DNA of 64,000 bases from positions 3,782,001 to 3,846,000 of the forward strand of contig NZ_CP079107.1 of NCBI RefSeq assembly GCF_019285735.1, written 5' to 3'. How positions within the stretch are numbered: the stretch's first letter is position 1; each line of letters begins with the position of its first letter. The notes below the pieces were generated by a model, which made no database searches, was not told where the DNA came from, and saw only the letters and a program-made list of their open reading frames with translations. Made by a program: the position numbers and the translations under genes. The DNA comes from Paeniglutamicibacter sp. Y32M11. GTDB lineage: Bacteria > Actinomycetota > Actinomycetes > Actinomycetales > Micrococcaceae. Positions 1 to 8,244 of this stretch are shown here, piece after piece.

Positions 1-759
1 TGGTGGATCTCGTGGTCCCCGTTTGTTGGCATGTTCATCGCCAAGATTTCCAAGGGCCGCACCCTGCGCGAATTTGTCACGGTCGTGGTCTTTGTCCCCT
101 CGGCGATCTCCATCGGATGGTTCACGGTCTTCGGCGGCAACGCGATCTGGATGAACATGAACGGCAAAGACATGGCCGTGGAGGGTGCCGGCGAGAACGT
201 TATGTTCGACTTGCTGGGCAACCTTCCTTTCGGCAACGTCACGTCGATCATTTGCCTCTTGGCCATCGTCGTCTTCTTTGTCACCGCCGCCGACTCGGCC
301 AGCAATGTCATGGGCTCGATGTCGCAGTCGGGCCGACCCGTGCCCTCGAAGGCGGTGACCATCACCTGGGCAGCGGCGCTCGGATTGATTGCCATGTTCC
401 TGTTGCTGGCCGGCGGCCGAAACGCCCTCTCGGGCTTGCAGTCGATCATGGTGACCTGCGCCTTGCCGTTCGCCATCATCCTGATCGGCGTCATGGTCTC
501 CTGGGCCAGGGACCTGCGCAACGATCCGCTGATGATTCGTCGCAGGTACGCGCAGGAGGCCATCAGGCGCGGCGTACGCATGGGCATCGATGAACACGGT
601 GACGACTTCGTGTTCGGCACCGCCCAGGTTGCGGAACAGGATGGCGCGGGCGCGGACTTCGAGAGCGACGATCCCGCCCTCACCGACTGGTACACGGACA
701 ACGCCACACCTCAGACCGAGGAAGTTCTGCCGGATCCGCCAGCACCAGAAAAGGCCTAG
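1..759 (+). CDS. BCCT family transporter, C-terminal part (5' truncated by window edge)
   Basis: The reading frame is open from base 1 and begins with WWISWSPFVG, the core of the betaine/choline/carnitine transporter signature, so the N-terminal half lies outside the window. About 252 residues are visible: the last transmembrane helices, including hydrophobic stretches near residues 35-50, 80-95, 120-140 and 150-170, then a charged acidic cytoplasmic tail of about 75 residues. BCCT proteins import quaternary ammonium compounds with sodium or protons, usually for osmoprotection or carbon supply. The substrate cannot be told from this fragment. A strong hairpin follows the stop codon directly, so this gene ends its transcription unit. 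Confidence 0.93.
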   Translation, partial: WWISWSPFVGMFIAKISKGRTLREFVTVVVFVPSAISIGWFTVFGGNAIWMNMNGKDMAVEGAGENVMFDLLGNLPFGNVTSIICLLAIVVFFVTAADSASNVMGSMSQSGRPVPSKAVTITWAAALGLIAMFLLLAGGRNALSGLQSIMVTCALPFAIILIGVMVSWARDLRNDPLMIRRRYAQEAIRRGVRMGIDEHGDDFVFGTAQVAEQDGAGADFESDDPALTDWYTDNATPQTEEVLPDPPAPEKA

Positions 760-764
760 CCACG

Positions 765-802
765 GGAACGGGCCGGCAGCGGAGACGCTGCTGGCCCGTT
801 CC
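765..802 (+). terminator. Hairpin terminator after the BCCT gene
   Basis: Arms 765-780 and 787-802 pair over 16 positions with one G-T wobble around a 6-base loop. It starts six bases after the BCCT stop codon. The downstream tract is only weakly T-rich. Confidence 0.7.
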
Positions 803-892
803 GGTTCCGCGGATTGCTTCTGAGGCAGCAGAGGCCTTCAGGGAGCGCCCAGGCGATGTGCACCAGGATTGTTCGCTTGGGTGCCCTGTGTT

Positions 893-1582
893 TCAGCCCC
901 GCAGCGACGCTCCTCCACAGACGGTGAGCACCTGGCCGGTAATCGACTTCCCCTTTTCACCAACGAGGAAACCAACCAGCGCCGCAACATCCTTCGGGTC
1001 CACCAACGCGCCCAACGGCGGTACTTGCGGTGGTACACCGGCCCGACGCGGATCGACCATCATCGGTGTATCGGTGGGGCCGGGAGCCACCACGTTGCAG
1101 GTGATTGAACGCTCCGCCAGCTCAATGGCCCAGCTACGTGATAGCCCACTGAGCGCCGACTTGGTCGCCGAATACTGGCTCTTCCCAGCCACCCCGGACA
1201 TGGTGCGACTGCCGATGAGCACCACGCGGGCGCCCTTCTCCATCTTGGGTGCCAGAACATTCAGCAGCACCGCCGGTGCCTGAACATGCACGGCCAACAT
1301 CCCGGCTAGGTTCCGTGCCTCCAGCTCGCCGAGTGCACCGGTCTGCATAAAGCCTGCCGCGTGGACGAATACCCGTGGAACATCTAATTCCCGGGCCAAT
1401 TCTTCCAAGGTCTCCAAGTCACCGAGATCCGCTTGAACCCACTGGAAAGACGTGGAATGCGCCTCGGGAACCTCCGGTTGACGCCGGCTCAGTCCGGTGA
1501 CGCGATAACCGGCGGCGAGCAATTCCAGAGCGATCGCTGCCCCAATGCCGGAGCTGACACCCGTAACAAGTGCGCTTTTCAT
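893..1582 (-). CDS. SDR family NAD(P)-dependent oxidoreductase
   Basis: This 229-residue protein has the classical short-chain dehydrogenase layout: cofactor motif TGVSSGIG at residues 7-14, catalytic Ser125 and the YSATK motif with Tyr137 and Lys141. It should oxidise or reduce a hydroxyl/keto group with NAD(P). The start ATG immediately follows the stop codon of the sialidase-like gene, so it is the last gene of the leftward nine-gene operon and probably acts on a product of that hydrolase or of the aldolase. It is slightly shorter than typical SDRs (about 250 residues). The substrate is unknown. Confidence 0.88.
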   Translation of the reverse strand: MKSALVTGVSSGIGAAIALELLAAGYRVTGLSRRQPEVPEAHSTSFQWVQADLGDLETLEELARELDVPRVFVHAAGFMQTGALGELEARNLAGMLAVHVQAPAVLLNVLAPKMEKGARVVLIGSRTMSGVAGKSQYSATKSALSGLSRSWAIELAERSITCNVVAPGPTDTPMMVDPRRAGVPPQVPPLGALVDPKDVAALVGFLVGEKGKSITGQVLTVCGGASLRG

Positions 1583-2809
1583 TTACTCGGCGTCCCCTTT
1601 GTAGACCCAGGACGGGTCCACCCGGACGTACTTGATGGCCTGGCGGAAGTAGGTGTAGGCCAGGTGCAGCGCCCCATCCTCACCCTGGTGAATCGACGGG
1701 TAGGAGAACTCGCGATTTAGTCCTTCACGTGAATTGTTGGACAGGCAGTAGCCGTCGCCGACTTCCAGATTGCGCCGCACCGGCCAGCTGTGACCCTCAT
1801 CCTCGGAAATGGCCACGGTGAGTGGCGCCCGCGGGGTACCCCAGAACGCTTTGCGTTCGTTGGGGTCCCGACCGATCAGGGGCTCAAAGGCCACTGGTCC
1901 GTCCACCGCCTCGTCCAGACCTTCATCATCAATCTCGTCATAGAGCGAGAGCCTGCGTTCGGTTTCTGCGGTCGCGCGGGAGTGGTTGTAAATCAGGGCT
2001 AGGCGCCCGTCATCCAACGCGGTGAATTGGATCGAGGAGTTGTTGTTTGGCAGCTCGGTGGGCACCGGCTCGGACCAGGTCACTCCGGCATCCTGCGAGC
2101 GCGACGAATAGATCGAATCCGCCCAGCGACTGCGGTACAGGGCCAACAGCCCGCCATCTTTCAGTGGTGCAAGGTTCATATGAACACACCCGATGGATCC
2201 GGGAACCAGCTGCTCCTCCCACGCCTTGCCTCCATCGACGGAAACCATCAGGGCCGAATCGTCGGCGTCCCCCACCCATTTCTCGCCGGGAACCGTGGCA
2301 CAGCGGAAGACGGGAACCAGGATGCTCTCCCCCACCACTACTGGTGGCTGGCGAACAAACACCCCACCGTGCTCCGTAGCGGCAAAAAGCGTCTCGGCCT
2401 CGGACCAAGAGCGCCCATGATCGCGTGAAATCCGACGGCGCACCTCGGAGGTGTCCTGGTTACCGGCATGTTGGGCCGTGTACAAAAGCCAGAGCTCTTC
2501 CCCATAGGGGAAAAGGATCGGATTTTGTTCGGAACGGGTGGTGTCAAAGGAGAGCTGCAGTGGCTCGGACCAGTGATCTGCCCATTCGCCGTTGGCTTCC
2601 TTCTCAAGGGAGGAGAAGTAGATGCTGATATCAGCTACCCCTTCCTGGGTGCCGCCAAACCACACACAACCCAGCCGCCCATCCCCCAGCGTCATCAGGT
2701 TCGCGGCATGCGACTGCACGGTGGGCGCCGGCAGATAGGCGTAGTTCATTTCTCCGTCCTGCTGAACAAGTCCGTCGGTGGCGATGGTGGAGAATGCTGC
2801 GGAAGTCAT
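1583..2809 (-). CDS. Sialidase-like Asp-box (BNR repeat) protein
   Basis: The 408-residue product carries four Asp-box motifs of the form S-x-D-x-G-x-x-W (SRDHGRSW, SVDGGKAW, SQDAGVTW, SEDEGHSW), the mark of six-bladed sialidase/neuraminidase-like propellers (BNR_2 type). There is no signal peptide or membrane segment, so it is predicted to be cytoplasmic and to act on an imported small substrate rather than on polymer outside the cell. It sits between an aldolase and an SDR in an operon with an oligopeptide-type ABC importer. True sialidase activity is not implied: no N-acetylneuraminate lyase or kinase is nearby. The start ATG is preceded by an AAGGATAAAGG purine stretch. Confidence 0.85.
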   Translation of the reverse strand: MTSAAFSTIATDGLVQQDGEMNYAYLPAPTVQSHAANLMTLGDGRLGCVWFGGTQEGVADISIYFSSLEKEANGEWADHWSEPLQLSFDTTRSEQNPILFPYGEELWLLYTAQHAGNQDTSEVRRRISRDHGRSWSEAETLFAATEHGGVFVRQPPVVVGESILVPVFRCATVPGEKWVGDADDSALMVSVDGGKAWEEQLVPGSIGCVHMNLAPLKDGGLLALYRSRWADSIYSSRSQDAGVTWSEPVPTELPNNNSSIQFTALDDGRLALIYNHSRATAETERRLSLYDEIDDEGLDEAVDGPVAFEPLIGRDPNERKAFWGTPRAPLTVAISEDEGHSWPVRRNLEVGDGYCLSNNSREGLNREFSYPSIHQGEDGALHLAYTYFRQAIKYVRVDPSWVYKGDAE

Positions 2810-2862
2810 GAACCTTTATCCTTCGAAGAATCGGTGAGGCAGGGGAATTGCGAAATTCTGGA

Positions 2863-3648
2863 CTACTTGGCGTCGATCGTGGTGCGCGCCGATCGCAAAT
2901 GCGCGGCCGCGGTAGCTTCCAAGTGCGTGAGATCCGAGGCGACGGTGGCAAAGGTATAACCCTCGTTCAATCGGCCGTGGGCCAGCTCGCCGCTGGCGTT
3001 GTGGATGCCCGCGGCGATTCCCGCAGCCTGTGCTGCGTCGGAGACGCGCACCAAGGCAGCCTCGAATTCGTCCTTGATGGCCGGGTCGCCTGGGAACGCC
3101 GCACCAATGGCCAAGGCCAAATCACTCGGGCCCACGTACAGTCCGTCCAGGCCCGGCACCGCCGCGATCTCTTCGACGTTATCCAATCCGCCCGGTGTCT
3201 CAATCATGGCGAAAACCAGAGTGGTCGCATCGGCTTCGGCCGGCACCGGTCCCACACGCAGGGCCGATCGCATGGGCCCGTAGGAACGGATCCCGTGCGG
3301 TGGGTACTTGGCATAGCGGACGGCATCGGCCGCGTCCTGGGCATTATTGACCAGCGGAACGATGATGGCCACGGCTCCGGCATCCAGGGCCTTGCCAATG
3401 GCCGTGGCATTGTTGGCTTCCACTCGGACCACACCGGCGGCCTGGGCCGAGGCGTCGATGGCCAGCAGTCCATGCAGCATGCCAGAGTACCCGATCAGTC
3501 CGTGCTGCGCATCTAGCGCCACATAGTCGTAACCTAGGCGGGCAATGCGTTCGGTAGAGACCGGTGAGTCAAGGACAACCCAGTAGCCAATGGCGGGTTC
3601 ACGGGCACGGATCTTACGGGCAAATTCGGTGGCAACTGCGGAGGTCAT
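2863..3648 (-). CDS. HpcH/HpaI family aldolase
   Basis: This 261-residue class II (metal-dependent) aldolase has the family metal and active-site segments IETPGG and GLYVGPSDLALA. Relatives cleave 4-hydroxy-2-oxo acids such as 2-keto-3-deoxy sugar acids or 4-hydroxy-2-oxoheptanedioate to pyruvate and an aldehyde. The length matches the family. It lies in the same operon as two oxidoreductases and a sialidase-like hydrolase, so the likely role is to split a keto-deoxy acid derived from the imported substrate. Which acid is cleaved cannot be read from sequence. Confidence 0.9.
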   Translation of the reverse strand: MTSAVATEFARKIRAREPAIGYWVVLDSPVSTERIARLGYDYVALDAQHGLIGYSGMLHGLLAIDASAQAAGVVRVEANNATAIGKALDAGAVAIIVPLVNNAQDAADAVRYAKYPPHGIRSYGPMRSALRVGPVPAEADATTLVFAMIETPGGLDNVEEIAAVPGLDGLYVGPSDLALAIGAAFPGDPAIKDEFEAALVRVSDAAQAAGIAAGIHNASGELAHGRLNEGYTFATVASDLTHLEATAAAHLRSARTTIDAK

Positions 3649-3687
3649 GATGTGTTTCTCTTTCTATCGAAGCTGGTGGAACGACTA

Positions 3688-4647
3688 TTAGCGGTTGTAC
3701 GCCGGCATGGGGCCGTGCAGCGAGGCAGACGCAGCGCTCGCGGCGTCTGCGAGTTCGGGGTCAAGTGGTCCGGCGGCAATCGCAACCAGATTGGCTTGCA
3801 GCTGCTGAACCTTGGATCCGCCGAGCAAGAGCGCGTCCACCTGCCGGTGGTAAGCCAACCAGCGCAGCGAAAGCTCAATCAGGGAAATGTCAGCCTCGGC
3901 GGCAATGGCCGAGAGCTTGTCGATGGCGGCAAAAAGGTCGGCGTCCCAGTAGCGCTGGGTGTACATTTCGGCCAGACGTGAATCCCCGAAGCGCCCACCG
4001 GTGGGCCGCTGCGTGAAGGAGTGCTGACCCGTGAGCAGTCCACCGCCCAGCGGGTTGTAGACCATGGTCTCCACCCCGGTAGCTGCGGCAAAGGGCAGGT
4101 ACTCGGTTTCGATCCGGCGGCCAACCAAGTTGTAAAGCTGCTGGGCGACGATCGGCTGGGGTGCACCCACTGCGTGAGCCACCTGTTGAATTTGGGCGAT
4201 CTGCCACGCGGCAAAGTTTGATACACCCAGGGCCAGGATCTTGCCCTCGGTACGCAGCTTTGCTACCTCGATGAGAGTCTCTTCCAACGGCGTGCTGTAG
4301 TCCGGCTGGTGCAGGTAAAACAGGTCAAGCCTGTCGGTATTCAACCTTTTCAGCGACCCTTCCACACTGCGGCGCAACGCCGCCGGGGACAACAGAGCAT
4401 CATCCCCCGCATCCGTATGCGGCATGCCTGCCTTGGAAGCCAAGAAGACTTCATCACGCTTGCCATCCAGCAGCGTGGCCAACAATTCCTCGGTCACCCC
4501 ACCGACATACGCGTTAGCCGTGTCGATGTGCCGAATCCCGGCATCCAGTGCGGTCCGCAGGATCTGCGCGCTAGTGGCGGCATCGGCGGTATCGCCAAAG
4601 GTCATCGTTCCCAGGACCAGATTGGCCGTTGACGTTGTGGTGCTCAT
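3688..4647 (-). CDS. Aldo/keto reductase
   Basis: The 319-residue protein follows the AKR (beta/alpha)8 pattern: the IDTANAY segment supplies the catalytic Asp and Tyr, SKAG the Lys and LHQPD the His, and the NADPH-binding segment near the C-terminus reads LLLGGSK. It most resembles bacterial sugar-aldehyde or pyridoxal-type AKRs. It sits between the ABC transporter ATPase and the aldolase with short gaps of about 40-50 bases, so it is cotranscribed and probably reduces or oxidises an aldehyde intermediate of this pathway. Confidence 0.9.
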   Translation of the reverse strand: MSTTTSTANLVLGTMTFGDTADAATSAQILRTALDAGIRHIDTANAYVGGVTEELLATLLDGKRDEVFLASKAGMPHTDAGDDALLSPAALRRSVEGSLKRLNTDRLDLFYLHQPDYSTPLEETLIEVAKLRTEGKILALGVSNFAAWQIAQIQQVAHAVGAPQPIVAQQLYNLVGRRIETEYLPFAAATGVETMVYNPLGGGLLTGQHSFTQRPTGGRFGDSRLAEMYTQRYWDADLFAAIDKLSAIAAEADISLIELSLRWLAYHRQVDALLLGGSKVQQLQANLVAIAAGPLDPELADAASAASASLHGPMPAYNR

Positions 4648-4694
4648 GTTCTTCTTTCGTGAGGTGGAGGTGAAATGGGGGGGCTCGAGGGTTT

Positions 4695-5531
4695 TTATCC
4701 GGCGAGCCCGGCGAGCAGGTGGCGCGGCTTGATTCCCTGCATACGGCTGGGATCCAGTGCCGCCCGGCGCAGCGAGCGGGTGTAGTCGGCGGATGGAGAG
4801 GAAAGTACCCGGCGGGTGGGCCCCGACTCAACCAACTCACCGCGGCGCATCACCACAATATGCTCGCTGATCTCTTGGACCACACCCAGATTGTGCGAGA
4901 TGAAGAGATAAGAAATCCCCGTCTCCGCCTGAATCTCGGCCAACAGCTGCAGCACTTGGGCCTGCACCGAAACATCCAGCGCACTGGTGGCTTCGTCGCA
5001 GACCAGCAGCTCCGGCTTGGAAGCCAGTGCTCGGGCAATGCCGATGCGTTGGCGCTGGCCGCCGGAGAACTCGTTGGGCCGACGGTACAGTGCACTGGCG
5101 GGCAGACCCACCCGGTCCAACAGGCGTTTAGCCTCCTGAGTTCGCTCGGCGGCCGAAGCCAGCTTCTGGATCTTTAATGGCTCCGTAATGATCTCTTCGG
5201 CTGTTTGGCGAGGATCAAGGGAACCGTAGGGATCTTGGAAGACCATCTGGAATTTCTTGCGCAGCGGGCGCAGCTCGGATTCGGAGAGTGTCAACAGATC
5301 GGTGCCGTCCAAATGAATGGATCCGCTGGTGGGCTTGAGCAGGCGCATGATCGATTTAGCCACGGTCGATTTGCCGCAGCCCGATTCACCCACGATCGCC
5401 AGTGTTGAGCCGCGAGCCACATCAAATGACACGTCATTCACCGCGCGGTAGGGTCCGGTGCGGGTGGAGTACTCCACCACGAGGTTCTTCACCGAGAGGA
5501 ACGGGGCAGCCGTGCTGGTTGTCTCAGACAT
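4695..5531 (-). CDS. Peptide/oligosaccharide ABC transporter ATP-binding protein (DppF/OppF type)
   Basis: The product is an ABC ATPase of 278 residues with Walker A GESGCGKST at 48-56, signature FSGGQRQRIGIARAL, Walker B LLVCDEATSALD and the H-loop histidine in ISHNLGV. The reading frame is open further upstream, but I chose the ATG at 5531 because it overlaps the stop of the partner ATPase by 8 bases and gives the expected N-terminus. It forms the nucleotide-binding pair with the preceding gene on the inner face of the membrane. This transporter class carries peptides but also many oligosaccharides and glycosides. Confidence 0.92.
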   Translation of the reverse strand: MSETTSTAAPFLSVKNLVVEYSTRTGPYRAVNDVSFDVARGSTLAIVGESGCGKSTVAKSIMRLLKPTSGSIHLDGTDLLTLSESELRPLRKKFQMVFQDPYGSLDPRQTAEEIITEPLKIQKLASAAERTQEAKRLLDRVGLPASALYRRPNEFSGGQRQRIGIARALASKPELLVCDEATSALDVSVQAQVLQLLAEIQAETGISYLFISHNLGVVQEISEHIVVMRRGELVESGPTRRVLSSPSADYTRSLRRAALDPSRMQGIKPRHLLAGLAG

Positions 5532-6384
5532 GGGATTCCTCCACTGGCATCGATTCGTCCCAGTCTCCCAGACGCGGCACTGCCGCCAGGAGCTTGCGGG
5601 TATATTCTTCGGATGGTTCTTCAACCACCTGGCGGGCGTCGCCAGATTCAACAAAACGTCCGCGCTGCATCACATGGATGGTGTCGGAGACCAATCGAGC
5701 CACCCCGATATCGTGGGTGATCATCAAGATTGCGGTGCCCCGAGTTTCTTGGATTTCCAACATCAGATCCAAAATTCCGGCTTGCACCGTGACATCCAGG
5801 GCGCTGGTCGGCTCATCTGCCACCAGCAGCTCGGGTTCACTCGCCAACGCGATGGCGATCAGAACACGTTGCAGCATGCCACCGGAGAGCTGGTGTGGGA
5901 ACTTCTTCAGTTGCTCTTCCACCAACGGGATGCGCACCTGACCAAGCAGTTCAGCGGCCTTGGCATGGATGGCGTCCTTGCCCCTGACCTTGCCGGTGAT
6001 CTTGATGGCTTCGCGTAATTGTGAACCAATCGAGAGCACCGGACTCAAAGCTGTCATCGGATCCTGCGGGATCAGGGCCAGACCACGGCCGCGGAACTTT
6101 TTTATGGTTTGGTGATCGCTCAACACGTCCTTCCCCTTGATCCGGACCGCACCCGAGAGCACCGCCAGATCTCGTGGTAGCAGCTGTAACAGCGCCATGG
6201 CAGTAGTAGACTTGCCCGAGCCGGATTCACCGATAATGGTGACGGTTTCGCCGCGCCCGATGCTGAAACTGACGTTGTCAACCGCCTTGAAGACTCCGTT
6301 GTCGGTCATCAATTCGACGCTGAGGTTCTTGACCTCAAGCACCGCTGTATACGGCGACGCTTCGTTGTGGGTGAGGGTGCTCAT
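5524..6384 (-). CDS. Peptide/oligosaccharide ABC transporter ATP-binding protein (DppD/OppD type)
   Basis: This 286-residue ABC ATPase has Walker A GESGSGKST, signature LSGGMLQRVLIAIAL and Walker B LLVADEPTSALD. It is slightly shorter than typical OppD/DppD because the Cys-rich C-terminal iron-sulphur segment of those proteins is absent. It lies 2 bases after the permease stop and overlaps the next ATPase, so the five transporter genes are translated as one unit. It energises uptake of the ligand bound by the lipoprotein at 8245-9822. Confidence 0.92.
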   Translation of the reverse strand: MSTLTHNEASPYTAVLEVKNLSVELMTDNGVFKAVDNVSFSIGRGETVTIIGESGSGKSTTAMALLQLLPRDLAVLSGAVRIKGKDVLSDHQTIKKFRGRGLALIPQDPMTALSPVLSIGSQLREAIKITGKVRGKDAIHAKAAELLGQVRIPLVEEQLKKFPHQLSGGMLQRVLIAIALASEPELLVADEPTSALDVTVQAGILDLMLEIQETRGTAILMITHDIGVARLVSDTIHVMQRGRFVESGDARQVVEEPSEEYTRKLLAAVPRLGDWDESMPVEESHV

Positions 6385-6386
6385 GT

Positions 6387-7310
6387 TCAGGCTTCCTTCC
6401 GGTTCTTACGGCGGGGACGACCATCACGCAGGGCATCTCCGAGGAGGTTCACGCCGACCACCAGGGCCACGATGACCAAGCCGGGCAGGGTGACCATCCA
6501 CCAGGAGGTGGTGATGTAATCCTGACCGTCGGAGATCAACCGCCCCCAGGTGGCGAAGGGACGCTGCGGTCCGGCACCCAGGAAGGAGAGCGCGCTTTCC
6601 AGCAGCACGGCCTGGGCCAACAGGAGCAGGATCACCAGGCTCGCCTGCTTGAAAACGTTGGGGATCACGTGCTTGATGAGGATGGAGATCTTATGCAGAC
6701 CCAGAGTCTTGGCGGCATCCACATAGGGCTTTTCACGTTCCACCAACACCAGGGAGCGGGTCAGCCGGGCGACTTCTGGCCATTGCGCTATGGCGATGAC
6801 ACCGGTGATCACCGGGATGGAGGGGCCAAAGAGGGCAACGACCAGTAGAAGCATCATCAGCAGTGGCAGCGACATCTGGGCTTCCAAGACGCGAGAGATC
6901 AGCACATCTGCCCAGCGTCCGTAGAAGCCGGCGATCGATCCGAGGATCACACCAATGGCACCGGAGACCACCACGGCCAACACACCGATCATCAGCGAGG
7001 TCTGCCCGCCGAACAAAATTCGCGAGAGTAGATCTCGACCCAGCTGGTCGGTGCCGAAGAGATAACCGTCGCTCAGCGGCGGCAGGCGCCGTGCGCCCAA
7101 GTTCTGAGCGTTTGGATCGGCCAGCGGCAAGAAGTTGGCCAGCACGATCGGGAGGAAAACCAAGAGGGTCAGGATGGCACCTGCCCAGAGCTTGATTTTT
7201 GCGGAGCGTGCGCGCCTAGCCGAAGCCGAAGCCTTGAGCGCCTTCGCGGTAACCGCCGAGGGTGCGTTGGATGTTGCAGGTGCCTGAGTGATGTGCGTCG
7301 CGGTGCTCAT
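6387..7310 (-). CDS. ABC transporter permease (DppC type)
   Basis: The 307-residue protein has a long Ala/Ser/Lys-rich N-terminal tail, one transmembrane helix near residues 42-62, the DppC/OppC hallmark FGTDQLGRDLLSRI, and five further helices with an EAA-type loop (AAKTLGLHKISILIKHVIPN) that docks to the ATPases. Its start overlaps the stop of the DppB-type permease by 4 bases. Together they form the heterodimeric channel of the importer. Confidence 0.92.
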   Translation of the reverse strand: MSTATHITQAPATSNAPSAVTAKALKASASARRARSAKIKLWAGAILTLLVFLPIVLANFLPLADPNAQNLGARRLPPLSDGYLFGTDQLGRDLLSRILFGGQTSLMIGVLAVVVSGAIGVILGSIAGFYGRWADVLISRVLEAQMSLPLLMMLLLVVALFGPSIPVITGVIAIAQWPEVARLTRSLVLVEREKPYVDAAKTLGLHKISILIKHVIPNVFKQASLVILLLLAQAVLLESALSFLGAGPQRPFATWGRLISDGQDYITTSWWMVTLPGLVIVALVVGVNLLGDALRDGRPRRKNRKEA

Positions 7311-8242
7311 ACCGATGCCGCCTTTCCGAGTCGAACGCGGGGATCAAGCAAGGGGTAAGCCAGGTCAATAAGCAGCTGAACCGCGACGGCCAGCAGCGCG
7401 GTAATGAGCACCGTGGCCTGGATCAGCGGGTAGTCCCGGGTTTCCAAGGCTCGGACAATCAACGAACCAACGCCCGGCCAACCGAAGACGACTTCCACCA
7501 CGACCACACCGTTGAGCATCGCGGCAAAGCGTGTACCCAGGGCGGTGAATACCGGGATGCCGGCGTTGCCCAGGGCGTAACGCCAGGTCAGCAAGCGTTC
7601 AGAGACGCCGCGGGAGCGGGCGATGGTGAGATAGGGAGAATTGAAGTTGTTGACCATTTCCCGGCGCACCATGCGAGAGATTAATGCGACCTGCAGAATC
7701 GCCACCGTGATGGTGGGCAGGACCAACCCACCCCAGGTGGTGAAGCCGGAAGCGGGGAAGATCGGCAGGACCACCGAAAAGGCGGTCAGTAGCATGATGC
7801 CGGTCCAGAAGTCGGGCATGGACTGCCCGGCAACTGTCAGTACATTGACTCCGACCTCGCTACCGGTGTCGGCACGGCGGGCCATCCACATGCCCAGCGG
7901 GATCGCGACCAGCGCGGCCAGCAGGATCGAGGAAGTGGCCAGGGTCAGCGTGTACGGCAGGCGTTCCATGACCACGGTCATCGCGGGAGCCTGGAAGGAA
8001 TAAGAGGTGCCGAGATTGCCGGTGAAAAGCTGGCCAATGAAGATCAGGTATTGCTGGAAGATCGGGGCGTCAAGACCAAATTGTTCGCGTACCGCGGCCA
8101 ACTCTTCGCTGGTGGCTAGCGGGCCGGCGAAGGCCGCAGCGGGGTCACCGGGTGCGAGGCGGATGAGCAGGAAGACCACCGAGACCGTCAAGAAGACGGT
8201 CAGCAGTCCCTGGCCCAGTCGTTTGGGGAGATAGGTGAGCAT
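7307..8242 (-). CDS. ABC transporter permease (DppB type)
   Basis: This 311-residue protein starts with the DppB/OppB pattern: a first helix at residues 9-29 followed by RLAPGDPA, a periplasm-facing segment containing EQFGLDAP, and five more helices with the GNAGIPVFTALGTRFA loop. It begins 2 bases after the binding-protein stop. It pairs with the DppC-type permease downstream. Confidence 0.92.
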   Translation of the reverse strand: MLTYLPKRLGQGLLTVFLTVSVVFLLIRLAPGDPAAAFAGPLATSEELAAVREQFGLDAPIFQQYLIFIGQLFTGNLGTSYSFQAPAMTVVMERLPYTLTLATSSILLAALVAIPLGMWMARRADTGSEVGVNVLTVAGQSMPDFWTGIMLLTAFSVVLPIFPASGFTTWGGLVLPTITVAILQVALISRMVRREMVNNFNSPYLTIARSRGVSERLLTWRYALGNAGIPVFTALGTRFAAMLNGVVVVEVVFGWPGVGSLIVRALETRDYPLIQATVLITALLAVAVQLLIDLAYPLLDPRVRLGKAASV

Positions 8243-8244
8243 TC

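Noticed and set aside
1583-2809. Call as a true neuraminidase of a sialic acid pathway
   Set aside because: There is no signal peptide and no sialate lyase, kinase or epimerase nearby; Asp-boxes alone do not define the substrate.
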